Origin: Branchiostoma floridae
Lineage: Eukaryota > Chordata > Leptocardii > Amphioxiformes > Branchiostomatidae
NCBI RefSeq assembly: GCF_000003815.2
Contig: NC_049980.1
Span: 28,452,218 to 28,516,217, forward strand
Direction of reading: 5' to 3'
DNA: 64,000 bases
Every line of letters begins with the position of its first letter. Positions within the stretch are counted from its first letter, which is position 1. Positions 12,901 to 25,999 of this stretch are shown here, in pieces. The position numbers were made by a program, and so were the translations under genes. The notes under the pieces were generated by a model. The model did no database searches. It was not told where the DNA came from and saw nothing but the letters and a program-made list of their open reading frames with translations.

Positions 12901-14059
12901 ACAACCCACTGTCCTTAACATTCTCAAAATGGTTATCTTTACCTTCTGTCTGCCCTTTGTATGTAGCACTGTTAGGACAAGTTACTGACTGGAGTTCACA
13001 TTGTCTGTCTTGAAGGGTTAAAGCAAAAAAAAAAAAAGATGCCGAGACCAGCACTGCTCCCATTTCGACATCGCAGTGCCAGATGCTATCCCAGTGAACG
13101 ATCGCCGTACCATGGCCTCTAACACACCGTGTACACCACCCGTTATGATATACCATACAGAAATCAATGCGTCACACCGTTCATTGCACGATGAACGGTT
13201 CAAGTTATGACCCTTTTGTCAACCATTTACGGTGATTGATGGCTTGCCTTATATACATTTAGATAAGTTACGCATCAAAATACCATGGCATGGGAAAGCC
13301 CGTAACTATTGCATGAAAGGGTGCAAAAAATACCTTCCAATATGAACCCACCTTAGTACATGTATGTAGGTAGATAGAGAAACGTGCGTGTAAAAGGGTC
13401 CATATGTCGAGTTAAGAGTTCGCTTTATTAGTTAGCCATATACGGATCACACATGAGCCATTCACTACAACGGGTGTCTATTCAAACATTATGGTTTGTA
13501 TTCCATAGTTTGTGTACCCTGTACACGTGTATTCATAGCACCACTGCTAGGCTAGTAATGTCCAAGGTAGGGCCAGCAACAGAGTAATTTGTGCAGCGCA
13601 AATTCATCTCTTGAACAGACCATCTGAAACAAGTACGGGTCAGGCCCGTGCCCTCTATCGATTCTTCACTGTTGCGCCCGCCGCACGTCTCTAATATAAG
13701 GACTTTAAGTTCCTACTTAAGATTCGCGCACACGGTCTGAAGTTCAACAACAGATGACTGGCTGAGAAAGTTTACACATTGAAACTCTAAACGTCAACAT
13801 ATTCTCTCGGTTACAGATTATGGTCATTTTCAAAACGACCGTACGATATATAGAGCTATATTTTACAGTCGAAAATGAGCAGTTAAATGAGATTGGTAAA
13901 TGGATGTTCTGACTTGATGTATTGTCATAGAATTTCTTCAATGCGATGTAAACGAAACGAGTTGACTGAATTAAGTCTACGTTGGTAAAACGAATTTTCA
14001 AGTAGAGTATCACAAATGGACTAACTGGCGGGTGGCGGCAAGTTGACTACTGGTGGCGC
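12901..14059. other. Gene-free stretch, nothing recognised
   Basis: AT-rich sequence with a short poly-A tract at about 13025. No ORF over 90 codons except those antisense to the SINE. Confidence 0.45.
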
Positions 14060-14150
14060 GGTGTCTTCTTGGAGTTGGGAAGTCAAGGATTGCACAAATT
14101 TAATTCAGGTCGCAGTGAGGTCGCAGCGCGATCGCCGTCTTGTGGAATGG
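14060..14150 (+). mobile_element. Right-end fragment of MITE family A
   Basis: The terminal block GGTCGCAGTGAGGTCGCAG then CGCGATCGCCGTCTTGTGGAA matches the right end of the intact copies at 9507 and 15803. GGTCGCAG is doubled. Confidence 0.6.
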
Positions 14151-14814
14151 CGACAAGATAATCCTGTGATCTCTCGTGATTTTCCCTTTTACTGACATCT
14201 GGTGAAGACCTTGTCCGACTGATACCACTCAAGCATCAGAGCATACTGGATACCTGGGGACATATCTATCCACGATCAAATTACACTCCCGTCGTTTCCT
14301 GTCTCCGAGGGAAAAGTTAAATCACCTCCAATGTTCCGAACCGAATTCAGAACGCCCCAGGGGAATAGAGCCGTCAGCGCTGTGGGCTCGGCATGACGTA
14401 AATCCTTATCTGTGCGCCAAGTGACGTTAAGACGTATCTTTCCTTTCTACCGTTTTGTCACCACCGGATTTGATAGATGAAATGTTCCCCTATCAGTAAG
14501 GCTGCACCTTCCATCTTATTAGCTGCACTTACCTCTGAGACTCCAGAACAGTATTTCTTTACTGTCATTCTCTGAAGTTTTCTTTCCACCGTCGAATCAA
14601 AACCGTCCAAAGTACCCGTACATTTACATCATACTTCCATTTGATACAAACAACAATCTGTCAATGACACTCACCGACTCCAGTTAAGACAATAAAAGAT
14701 GAAGAATGCAGCCATTAGATCGACTGAACCCGTAAACAAAACTATTAATGAGTTCTGTGATGCCCCAGAACCTCCAAGAATCGTCGTATTTCAAAGCTTC
14801 TGGTATTCTGCCAT

Positions 14815-14925
14815 TATCCCAACCAGATGTAGAAATGGGTACCTGGGCTTGCTTGGGGAGTAAAAGGCGGTGGAAGGAGTGAGAGCGTTAGGATTCGCCT
14901 TTCAATACCGTGTCTAAGACAGCAC
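14815..14925 (+). mobile_element. SINE body fragment
   Basis: CCAGATGTAGAAATGGGTACC then a GGGGAGTAAAAGGCGG-type tail closely resembles the body of the SINE at 12.7-12.9 kb. The tRNA-like head is absent. Confidence 0.5.
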
Positions 14926-15568
14926 ATATACAATATAACAATGTACTGCAACTAAAACTCTATAGAACTGATGTTACCCTTACGTTTTGTTTTACTTTTG
15001 GGCCCTTACATTTCTCTAACGTCGACGCTGTCAAATTAGATTTAATACACAAAGGCAGTTTTGAGCATTGGGATTACGGCTACGGAAAGTGTCGACAATT
15101 TGAGGCTATCGAGACGATGTAGAAATTTTAAACTGTTCCATTTGATGTCAGTCGGACGGTGAGAAGAATTTTGGCTAAACAGTCACTTTTCTATGACAAT
15201 GCAAAGAATACGCCCTTAGATCCAACAAGCGATAGAAAAAAGAAAGCCAGGATCGAAGCAACCTTTTCTGACTTGGGGCTTTTGTCATTTGTCCCTTCCG
15301 TTTGGGGACTTTGGTATGACTAAATTTTCTCAAGCTAGTATCGTTGGGCCTGGATAAAATCAAGGGGATGTCATTCCATCGATATCGTAAGGCGTCTTCA
15401 ATTGGATCACATAATGATGAGAGCGTAAGTGGCTGGTCAGAGCCTTCATGGGGCAGTCGTGCATGTGTCTTACAAAGTTCATCTGCCTTGCTGCTGAAGA
15501 AGCTGTCTTATATCATTCTCGGCGGTTGGGTCTGTCACGCACCGTCCCAAAATCCTATTTCGTTATAT
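14926..15568. other. Gene-free stretch, nothing recognised
   Basis: Several 60-90 codon ORFs on both strands, none with a domain or plausible splice context. Confidence 0.4.
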
Positions 15569-15803
15569 CCCCTTTCCACTACTCTCGCCGCGCGCTCTCC
15601 GCGACCTAAAATTTGACAGATCGCTCAACTGATATTGTATCAAAAAGAAAGTCATCTTTTTATGTGTGCGTTTGTTGTCTTATCAGTCACACTTTTACAT
15701 TTTGTATGATATACCTAAATTTTTGTATGAAAGTGGAGGTTTCACATATCCTATGTAGGTCGCAGTCAGAGCGCAGCGCGATCGCCGTCTAGTGAAAAGG
15801 GGG
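15569..15803 (+). mobile_element. MITE family A, second intact copy
   Basis: Left end CCCCTTTCCACTACTCTCG, then GCGACCTAAAATTTGACAG and the TTGTCTTATCAGTCACACTT core. Right end GAGCGCAGCGCGATCGCC then GTCTAGTGAAAAGGGGG. Layout and length match the copy at 9258-9507, so the element's limits are defined by two independent insertions. Confidence 0.7.
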
Positions 15804-16949
15804 CCTTAGAGCCGTACGACGACCAACGACAAAAAATGGGACGGAACCATAAGGAAACATCTGACATTTATCTCTGCATAGTAAAAAAATGAGTAATACA
15901 CGTTTTGTCTGTCATACGATGACGAAAATACTCTTTCAGTAACAGTTCGCCTACCTCCAGGTTTCCAGCGATGACTGAAGACAGGATATCGGCAATGCTA
16001 GTAGGACGTCAGGACAATCACGTTTCAACACTTTGAGTCTTGAATCTGAATCGGGCTCCGATTGTGTCTTAACCATTCAGCATCTTTTCATTAGATCTAG
16101 ATCTCATGCCGGGCGTACTGCCAGACCCTCTCATCGAAAGTGGTCCTTCCGGCACACTCGTGCGGTCTGGAGGACAAACTTAGGGACGAAAATAAAAATA
16201 TTAAACCGGGTCTTCGTCACGTGGTCAGACCTGTCAACCAATCGCCGCTGCCCGTGCGTCCCATCCAATAGGCTTTGAGAAATGATCGTAGATATGCTGA
16301 CATGTATGGAGCAGGGCGTAAGGTCTTCATTGACCTCTGACAATGGGTCATCAACGGGATTCGAACTATCAATTTTCTGTAGGAATCTGACACTAAAGCC
16401 ATCGTCTGCTTTGTGTTGCTTTGGTAACCATGATACGCCAACGGTATATTATGTTGCTGTTGAATTCGTTTCCCAGGTATCATACATGAATGAGAATGAG
16501 ATTTATTTGTAAAACCACTATTTAGCCAAAACTATAGGCTAAATAGTGACATGCATTCCAGGAAGAGTCAGAAATAATTTTTTTCAAAATGAAAAGAAAT
16601 GAAAGAAAAAATCTACATCTTTTGACTGCTGCTACAGTTTGAGCATCTCTCAGATGTTTTGTTTTTTTATTGGCACACTAGATTATGGTTAAAAATGTTG
16701 CAGAGTATTTAGAGGTTCATCTGAAATACCATACCATACCACCCATTCCCAGATTTAAAAAATTGAGTAGGACCCTCACAAATGTGTGGTTTACTTGCAC
16801 CCCCATTCTACAAGACGGTGATCACGCTGCGACTCGTTGTCACCTGAATTGTATTTGTGTAACCCTTCACTTCATTATTGGACTATCATGGACACTTTAA
16901 GTATGACATAAAGGAGAGAAAAAGTGTAAAATTTGCTTTGTTTATTAAT
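15804..16949. other. Gene-free stretch with one short perfect hairpin
   Basis: No supported gene. At 16516-16548 a perfect 12 bp inverted repeat (CACTATTTAGCC and GGCTAAATAGTG) encloses a 9 base loop. It has no U-tract context that would suggest a known RNA. Overlapping ORFs near 16.0-16.5 kb on both strands look like chance. Confidence 0.4.
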
Positions 16950-17018
16950 AAAATTCGTTGAGCGAGATCTCTCAAAATTTAGGTCGAAGTGCGCTCTCAG
17001 CAAGGTCGTGGTCCGAAT
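16950..17018 (-). mobile_element. MITE family A left end, reversed, cut by assembly gap
   Basis: The sequence CGTTGAGCGAGATCTCTC then AAAATTTAGGTCGAAGTGCG is the reverse complement of the left-end interior of the copy at 15569. The rest is lost in the gap. Confidence 0.5.
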
Positions 17019-17128
17019 NNNNNNNNNNNNNNNNNNNNNNNNNNNNNNNNNNNNNNNNNNNNNNNNNNNNNNNNNNNNNNNNNNNNNNNNNNNNNNNNNN
17101 NNNNNNNNNNNNNNNNNNNNNNNNNNNN
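17019..17128. other. Assembly gap (110 N)
   Basis: An unbroken N run. It falls at the junction between a MITE end and the satellite array. Confidence 0.99.
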
Positions 17129-18289
17129 CATAAGTCCCAGTCGAATTACAGGCTGGATTTCGGCTGCTTCTCAACCTAATCAGCAGCACCTTTCGTATCA
17201 GCTCCAGTGAGTTTGAATGTCAGGCTAAAAACGAATTAATGTCTTGCACCGAGACTGGGTCGATAAGGCTAAGGTTATGTAATCAACGTCAGCCGTCACA
17301 CAAGACGCTGTCCATGGCCTTGACTAAAGAGAACTACGTAATCCTGCACCCACCGCCCACCCCCCCCCCCCCTTGCCGTATCAGCGTCATTGGGTTGGAA
17401 TGTCGTTATTAGGTTGATATATAACCCAGGATATAGAGTTAGCTTTTACTAGTTTTAGACAAGAGTAGACACCTTTGACATTGTTTTTACTTTGTCTGAA
17501 TCTCTCATGCTACCTGCAAATAGCCCAAGAATTTGCAATAAACCTTATTGTTGTAGATAATGTTATCGTGTAATTTGGACGTCCATACCGTATTTAGGCC
17601 AGTGGCTTCCCCTGCAAAGTTGAGACATCATTTCAACATCAGCTTCTCTGCTCTGGATCGATATGAATGAGGTTACGGTGATCAGGTTGTTCATGCTCAT
17701 TTTCGGTAGAGACTTAGACAGCCAAATTCAGAGCCGGTTTTCAACACTGGCACCTCATTTGGGCTCGATAACACCAAGGTTAAGTAATGAAATTCATACA
17801 ACAGTGGTACTATCATCCCTCAGGATGGAAGGATGACTATGACGTAACCCCCCACCCCTGCTTATTGCCGGTAGCGACATAGACAGCCAAGTTCATAACC
17901 AGTTTTCAATACTGACATCTCATTCGGGCTCGATAAGACGTAGATTAAGTGATGAACTCCAAACAACAGTGCTGCTATCATCCCTCAGGATGGAAGGATG
18001 ACTATGACGTAATCCCCCCCTCCCCCTGCTTATTGCCGGTAGTGACTTAGACAGCCAAGTTCAGAGCCGGTTTTCAATACCGACACCTCATTTGGGCTCG
18101 ATAAGACCAAGGTTAAGTAATGAGCTTCAAACAACAATGCTGCCATCATCCCTCGGAATGGAAGGATGCCAACTACGCAATCCCGTTCCCCCTGCCGTAT
18201 CAACTTCAGTGATTTTCAATGCCAGGTTCAGAACCAGTTCAATTATGGTACCGGCAACGGTTGATGAGGCAGACGGACTCTCACCGCAC

Positions 18290-18500
18290 TTGCGGAACCG
18301 GTGCGGCAATGCGGGCTTTGAAAGACATTGAACGAATTTCACAGATAAAAAAACGAATTTTCTTACGTTTTGTGTCTTTTGTTGTCTTCTAAGTCGCACT
18401 TTTACGCATTACGCAATATCTGAATCAGCGAAAATAACGCAACAGTGTCGCAATGAACGAACCCCGCAGTGCCGCACCGGTGCCCCAGTGTAGTGCAGTG
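18290..18500 (+). mobile_element. MITE family B copy (family A core, different ends)
   Basis: Left GGCAATGCGGGC.., then AACGAATTTCACAG, the core TTGTTGTCTTCTAAGTCGCA then CTTTTACG, and right ACGCAACAGTGTCGCAATG. The core matches family A, but the ends are of the GCGGCATTGC / GCAATGTCGC type seen also at 37055-37300. Confidence 0.5.
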
Positions 18501-18547
18501 AGATACTGAACCCACTTAAAGCTACGTAATCCTACTGCCCATGACCC

Positions 18548-18647
18548 NNNNNNNNNNNNNNNNNNNNNNNNNNNNNNNNNNNNNNNNNNNNNNNNNNNNN
18601 NNNNNNNNNNNNNNNNNNNNNNNNNNNNNNNNNNNNNNNNNNNNNNN
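18548..18647. other. Assembly gap (100 N)
   Basis: An exactly 100-base N run, the usual placeholder for unknown length, inside the satellite array. Confidence 0.99.
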
Positions 18648-19207
18648 CATATTGAGAACAGATTTTCAACTTCTTTCGAGCTCTAAAACACCAACTTTAT
18701 GTTATCATAGTGACTTTGCACGTCGTGACTTAGAAAGCTACAGAACGGATTATTAGACACCAGCACCTTTGTTGGTGTTCAATAGGCCAAATGTTATGTT
18801 ATCAGGACGCCCATGCCGATAGCGGCGGTGTCTTCGACGATCAAGCAAAGAACGATTTATCGACACCCCATTCCGGGCTTGATAAGGCTTAATTTGAACC
18901 AATTGAGCCTCTATTCATCATTTCCACGTATCGAAGATTAATTCTCATTGCCATAGCGTCATGTTGAGCCACTCAGTGATACATTCTGTCCAAGGGGTCA
19001 AATTGATTTGATAAGGGTCAGAAAAATCCATGAATCACTGACCCCCAGAAAAAAACGATTATGAGAAAATTCTTTGGAGTAACTCTGTGCATTTTGTCGA
19101 TGTGAAAGGTTTCGTCCTTGACTGTTTGTTGGAATGATAAAGACCGTACAAAACGTTACCAATACGCTTTATGGACATTTCAGCATTGGAAACAATTAGA
19201 ATAGATT

Positions 19208-19316
19208 AAGGCCCCCTCTCACTTGACGTGCGGCACGCTTGCGGCATTGCTGCGTTCGTACACTGCAGTACTGTTTTGGTATTTTCTCCGATTTGTTATA
19301 ATTCAGATATTGCGCA
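19208..19316 (-). mobile_element. MITE family B end, truncated by gap
   Basis: GCACGCTTGCGGCATTGCTG then CGTTCG, followed by TATTTTCTCCGATTTGTTAT, is the reverse complement of the right end of the copy at 37055-37300. The remainder is lost in the gap at 19317. Confidence 0.5.
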
Positions 19317-19416
19317 NNNNNNNNNNNNNNNNNNNNNNNNNNNNNNNNNNNNNNNNNNNNNNNNNNNNNNNNNNNNNNNNNNNNNNNNNNNNNNNNNNNN
19401 NNNNNNNNNNNNNNNN
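19317..19416. other. Assembly gap (100 N)
   Basis: A 100-base N placeholder inside a MITE. Confidence 0.99.
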
Positions 19417-20139
19417 CATGGTCGAGATTAACAAAATTCTACTGTGTTTATTCTTACTCAATCACATACATTTGATGGCCAGCCGCTGTCCTGCCACTTG
19501 CTGCATTATGCTATTGAACACCTCGATCGAACGTCCAGTAACCATGGTTACAGCCGTCTGTTCCAAGTCATTTTTTGTTTGGAGAAGAAAGCGGCGAAAC
19601 GGAGCAAAAATAAGACGTTTCTGGCAAGGTAATATTTTCTTTATTGACGTTCTCACCCAGGTAAGTTTTCCTTAATCTTCCAGACTATTCAAAAACTTGA
19701 TTGCTATCCACAGAACAATGAGATGGCAATCTAAGAATAGGAACAAAATGTTATTATTCCCTTGATAGTACGCGACCTGACTAAACATCCACTTTCATGG
19801 CAACCAATCCATAGCTTTTTTAGTTACATACATGCATACATGCAAACAAACGTACAAACCCTGCCAAATATGTAAACTTCATGGCGAGGCTTTATTATAC
19901 TGTGCCAGCTATTGCAGATTGAACAATTTATAACCCTTAGGCTTCTTGTCATAGCTCGACGATTTGTCCTATCGGCATAATGAATTATCAAAAGCACGTA
20001 CTGTACGTGCACACTCTATCATTTCTTCTTTTCAAGTATTTTGTGCTATAGGGAGAGACGTGTGTGACATCCGACATTATCTCTTACAATGTTACCTGTA
20101 CGTTCAAAGTACCGGTGACGTATCCTGGAGGTGTGCTGG
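19417..20139. other. Gene-free stretch, nothing recognised
   Basis: ORFs that continue from the N run have no recognisable content. AT-rich, no repeat identified. Confidence 0.4.
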
Positions 20140-20350
20140 TCACACTGTCAATGAACATCGTGTGGTGCAATCACGTACATAGAGGTCCTGGGTTCGAATG
20201 CCCTGATAAGCCCCGACGTTTTGCCCCAAGGGAAGACACTTAATACGACTTCCCTCTATTCACTCAGGTAGAAATGAGTATCTAGCTTCAGTTAAGGACA
20301 TCTCTCAGATAGAATGTCGATGGCGGTCCATATTTTAGGAGATCCACACC
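20140..20350 (+). mobile_element. tRNA-derived SINE copy 2
   Basis: A B box GGGTTCGAATGCCC near 20190 is followed by the family body: GCCCCAAGGGAAGACACTTA, TACGACTTCCCTC, CACTCAGGTAGAAATGAG and a CTAGCTTCAGTTAAGGAC tail. The order is the same as in the better preserved copy at 29.7-29.95 kb. Confidence 0.65.
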
Positions 20351-21773
20351 TCGAATACGTTACTGAATTCACCGTCCATCCAGGAATGAGTGCTTCAAGT
20401 CCTTACCTTTTCGCAACTGTTGGTAATTTCTCTTGTATTGAGGCGCTGTGTACAGGCTGCCATTACAGACCCATACTTTTTAACCCACCAATTGTTCGAT
20501 CCTCGCAATTTAGCCCCTGGCTGGGAAGATAGAATAACCGGCATACGCAATAAGGTAGGGCAGTGACCGGGATAACAAATGTTATGATCACCATGGATGT
20601 GATTGCCAAAGCCGAAGCCTGATAGCTACAGGCCCTTACTCCCAGCTTTGTGACATGAAATACGTTCGGCATAAGATTCAAGATCAGAGAGTTACATCTT
20701 GATACGGGATCTTACTAAGTGTATAACCGGAAATAGTCACTAGCCTTCGGTAAGTTGGGTAGCACTGGCTGCATATTTTTGCAGTGTAATAGATCAAATC
20801 AATTGTACATTCATTCATTTTCGCGGGGACTTGATAACATCGCAGTAGAAACAATGCTGTAGCACAGTAAAAATATTTTCCAAACATATTCGCGGTTAGG
20901 CGGTTGTCATGATTTCGCAGCAAGAGGTCACCGAAAAACCCGCACAGATAAAAAAAACGCGAACGTTTCAAGACTTAGAGAAGCCGCCAGTCCTCTTCCG
21001 TAACTCTAGCCCTTTGGACACGTCCTTCTGTCGACGAGACATTGATCCTATTGAGCAAATGTCATCTTCTGATGGTACGGCTTTTCATCATGCGATCAAT
21101 CATACAAGGACCTCAACCACGAAGCTGTCAACGGCTATAGACATTACCAATATGTAATAGGGGCACTGAGCATTTTTCTCAGAATCTATATTTGCACTTT
21201 TACCACTGAATTCGTCATTGTCTTTTTAACAAAACATGGTCGAAAGTGAGTTCGAACTTCAATACCCTATAACATGTCCCCATTACTTTTGATGGAAAAA
21301 CAGAGACGATAGGAATGTAAAAGTCTGCAGTATATATTTGTAGCCTTGTAGATACACAGGAGACATTTTATTTCCTGACGACCTAACGAAAGGAAGTATC
21401 ACTTACTCGAGAATATTGAGAAACTTTCTCTCCCAAATATTTCCCATAGATAGCGAGAGTGAGTACCACAACTGAATGCAATGGACAGCAGTTTGGCCCG
21501 TTGCCATTCCCGTAGAAATGCCTGTAATATTCGCTATCCTGACAAACAGGTGTTCTTTCAACGGTCCATTGACCATAATCCACATGTTGGTTTAACTGAT
21601 TTCAGAAGTGGCAGGAAAACGAGCGTAGCACATCAAGTGGCCTGGTGTGTAATCGAGTTAGCGTTCAATATTCAACGGGTCTGCGGGATACAGCTGGTAT
21701 GAGTGATGGGGCTATGGAGCTTATCGATTTCTTCTTTTCTCTGTGAGACGAATCAAAAGAAGGCCTGCGTTCT
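20351..21773. other. Gene-free stretch, nothing recognised
   Basis: ORFs up to 95 codons on both strands, no domain, no paired splice sites that make sense. Confidence 0.4.
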
Positions 21774-21960
21774 CAAGAGAGAGAGAGAGAGAGAGTGAGA
21801 GAGAGAGAGAGAGAGTGTGTGTGTGTGTGTGTGTGTGTGCGTGCGCGTGTGTGTATGTGTGCGTGTGTGTGTGTGTGTGTGTGTATGTGTGTGCATGTGC
21901 GTGTTTTTGCCTATGTGCTTATGTGTGTGCATATGTGTGTTTTTGCGTGTGTGCGCACTG
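21774..21960. repeat. (GA)n(GT)n compound microsatellite
   Basis: A GA tract (about 21774-21815) passes directly into interrupted GT repeats to about 21956. The 188-codon ORF that starts at 21743 is largely generated by this repeat. Confidence 0.9.
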
Positions 21961-24900
21961 TCTATGTATGTTGATCAACATTCAGATACGGTCTGTAGAA
22001 AGTTTCATCAATAAATACCAAACTTTTAAGCCTGCATCGTCAAATCTTGCACCCAAAATGCATAACGTCTCACAGCTAAATCTTTTATGTGCACCCAACA
22101 ACAGTTTTAAATGTACATGTGCTTCTAAATGCATGAAGGATACCCTGTGGGTTTTATCAAATATATCGGTGTTTTACTATCATAAGCACGTAAACTACGG
22201 AAAGCCCACAACTTGGGTCATGAATTCCGTTCTCTATAAGCCCATGTTTGCAATTGTCGTAATGCCAAAACTGCTTGCACGAATTGAGGTTATCAATCAC
22301 CGACCATGATAGAATTTCTAAACTTAAAATTCAGGCTTTTGATTACACAGAAACACAATCTATCTGACTTGAGGGCATTGTTATCAGAAAGGTATTCATT
22401 TCCCTAAGGTTACTTATCAACAGTAATTGGGTATTCCATATGCATGTACATGTGATTTACTACAAAAAGAAGTAAGATCGTATCGTATACAATGAGTTGG
22501 TTGGGAGTTAAAATTGAATTATGTGGCCCACACCTTCACAGTCAACTTCGGCTTTGCATCGATCAACATTTTATCAACTATCAACAATTAGTTGTGTCTA
22601 GAACTACCTAATTTTCCTAAATCCTATAATGGTGTAGGTACTAGGTGTAGCAGACTCATATAGATACCTAACGAGGTAGAGAGAACTATTCCATATCTTA
22701 ACGTCTCCGGTAAGCTGCTGACACAATGGGAAGATTTAAGGGATGTCGTAAATGGTAGTAATTTAAATGAATCATTTCTACGGGAAACGATGAAAACGTC
22801 TTTCTTTTGATATCCTTTTACTTTAAGGATGGTGGCGAGGGAATTTTTATGAACCGAGGCCGTTGATGGATTCTTTTGCAGCGGATGGATGGTAATCCGT
22901 ACTTTTGTTCCATAAGTGTGTGTGCTTTATAGATAGCGATAAACGTAGCTCTGTACAATGAATAATCAATGTTGTAGCTTTCCAAACTTTTAAAGACCTA
23001 GCTCGTCAAAACTGTGCAAGTTGATGAATGGAAATGACGCACTCGCTATTTAAGCCCTATACTTAAATCTATACTTAAATCCATAGAAATAGCGTGACTT
23101 CATATAACCACTTTTTACGCACAACCAAGTTTTGAGTGTGCTCCCAGCTCATAAGATAGATCGTCGCTTAACTTTGTTGGGCACCTATTAAAGGAAAGTA
23201 ATATTTGCCCAAAGGGGCAAAGAGAAGCCTTTCATTTGTAGACCAATATGAGCTGTTGACAAAGTACAGAGATTTACGGATTCAAGATGTACAACATCAT
23301 ACATGGTAGTAAATTGAAACAAATTGTCTCCCAGAGAACAATGCCGATACATTTTTTCTGTTACTTTTCTAATAACTGTTTTGGTGACAATGTGGAAGGT
23401 TTTTGGAACCTGAGGTAATTCGAGCGTCACTATGCTCTCCATGGGCTACAGTTGTATATATGCTACCATTGCTATGTTTCCAGTGACTGTGTACACCTGG
23501 TAGGAAGAAACATGTTCCTTCTACTTCCTCACCAATGATAGAAAGCTTGCCAATGGAAAAAGCAACTACTTACTCCATTATTGCCGTACCTCATATGTTG
23601 CTACATTTGCTCACAATACCGTGCTGTGAATACGAGCGTAGCTTACCTGGAATTAGAATCATGTGAACCATTTTATGACCTTGTATGATCGTAGGTACAG
23701 ATATAAATCATTCTGCACGAATAGTTCACTACGGTTCATTCTGTGTCAGTCGTCTCTGTGGAGTCGATTTATAACCACGCTGATGTTTTCGAATGAAAAA
23801 AAACACGCCACAATTAGAAGTACATTAAGTACGTCTAATCCATTCATTTATCTTTGTCAGAGTTATCACGTTGAACACGAGTCAGGCAATTTGAGACCTT
23901 AATTTCACTGCTGAGATTATGGGAATCAACAGTTTCCGAGACTAATTCACGTGATAATTCCACTCTCAAAGCACAAACTGGTGTTCTTACCAATGCCGGC
24001 ATCAATAAGCGGCTTGTTCTGAGGCCAGCTGATGTGTTACGGCCTAACTGCTTCGATGTGCCGGTCAGAGATGCAGTCAGAAACAATAGCACGGAAGTTC
24101 GGATCGTTAGTAGGTCACTTTGAAGGTGCAGGTAATCGACGCTGCTTGAATACGATCCAACTGTTACTTCTTAAACTTTCTTGAGACACTACGTGAAGAG
24201 AATATGCCAGAGGGACTTTTTGATACAGAGGGCAATCTCGCAAGCTCCAATTGGATTTCTATTCAACGTAATCACTCAAAAGGATGATATCTTTCGCGTC
24301 TATTCAATCAGACCTTGATGCAATGAATACGGCTACCCTTCAACTCCTCAAATACTCATCACTCAAGCTAAGCACATGTGAAGAATATCGTATTCTTCTG
24401 AGATTAGAGTCCTCCCTTAAAACGCTATACAAAAGGATAGCTCTGATGCTATTTAAAGTAAAGTAGGTGGAAGTGAAAAACACATATGGCGGAGAATTGC
24501 TTTTAAGATGCATGCCTTGCTTTTTTTCAATGGTTGCAATGAAAAGTAAAACAAATTTTTCTACTTCAGCTGATTTTTCGGCTCTCCTCTTCTTGGTGCC
24601 TTGCTTCAAAGAGGAATCTCATCCACGCGTTCAACAAAGTATCTAAAAACAGTTATAGTTTTGTCAATTATCTTTTTCGTAGATAGTTTTGTAATGGTCT
24701 TACTGTAGGTCTGCTATGGAAATGCAATAGGACATATCTCTTAGGGGTTTTTTTTCGTTATACTAGCTAGCTGCCAAAATGCTGACCCTTGTACTTGCCC
24801 CCTTCACATCATGCTGCTGCCCTTTGCACATCAGATGCCGTTTGCACATCAGATGGCCCGTGCACGCAGCCATCGTTTCGTTTTATCTACCAAATAATAC

Positions 24901-25999
24901 AGCTGCCAATACTTGATGGAGTACGTGAATTACTGACCATTTCTCTCGCTCAAAGGAAATAGGTCAGCCCTATAGAGAATGGTTGGGTTAGCCAGAATAG
25001 GGTATCGGGTGAGCCAACGATTTCCTTTATGTAATCTTCTAGACCTCCGCCAAAGCAATTAGGCACGTTATAGAATCCCCTTTGTTAATCCGGAAGCTTT
25101 TCAAGAGTGCGGGTGGGCCATACCTTTTTTATAAAGAGATGCCATGGAGCGCCACTTTAACGTATCATTTACGTATAGTGAATCCTGTAAACGTTTGACG
25201 TATTGTCGAACCCGTCAGTAAATGTAGAAATATGGCCACTATTGACAGTCTTAACGATTGGATCAATGAAATTGATGGTTATGTACAGGACCACATATTA
25301 ATGCAGATCTTATGCAGAGGTGGTCACTTTAATTTTTCTTTTCCATCTCACCCCTTTGAGTGTGTTTTTTTAGATTATACATAGCAGCCTAATACGGAAT
25401 GCACTGCGCTTTTGGTAATTTATAGTCTAGCTTGAAACAACGTAGCTTCTCTATATGGCTTGGTTCCTCAATGAACGGCCCTATTTTGAAAGAAATCGTG
25501 TTTTAGAGATGGGCGATGTTTGGCGGAATGTTCCCGCTTATTCGTAAAGGCGAGATTCAGACTACAGAAAAGTGACTATTATTATATTATAGTCCTCCAA
25601 GTTTGATTGATCAAACGTTAGATATTAACCAGAATTGCTTAAACAAGCTTTGACTTCACTTTTACACACATATTGGTTATCACATAGATAAGAATGAAAA
25701 TGCACATATGGTGAGTCTTATACATGTTTAAGTACATGTATACATGTAACGTTATATTCATACGATGCAAATCAAGTAGATGCATTTGCAGTGTCAATTT
25801 TCATTTATTGATGTTGCGTTTCTTGTGGTCGGTCGAAGGGCATTGTTGAAGTGCTGTTCACGTTCTTTTGAGATCTGCAATCAGAATCTCCCGATAAAAT
25901 CACAGTTAGCTGCACCGTCAATGGTTCCATCAAATTCAAAGCAGCAATTTGAAGGTACTCGGTCTGGCCTAATCCCTTGGTAGAGAACGCTGTTTTCAC
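21961..25999. other. Gene-free stretch, nothing recognised
   Basis: AT-rich, ORFs under 90 codons. A short direct repeat, TTTGCACATCAGATG, occurs twice near 24.83-24.86 kb. No gene or mobile element that I can name. Confidence 0.4.

Larger units (their letters stand above)
17150..18900. repeat. Degenerate satellite-like array, unit about 165-168 bp
   Basis: The three clearest units are marked by TAGACAGCC at 17715, 17880 and 18048. Each continues with a GGTTTTCAA or AGTTTTCAA phrase, GGGCTCGATAA, CATCCCTC then GGATGGAAGGATG, and a C-rich block. More diverged units flank these (for example around 17210-17280 and 18650-18880). The array is interrupted by a MITE at about 18290-18500 and by a gap. 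Confidence 0.6.

Noticed and set aside
21743..22309. 188-codon ORF
   Set aside because: Generated mainly by the GA/GT microsatellite; no domain in the remainder.
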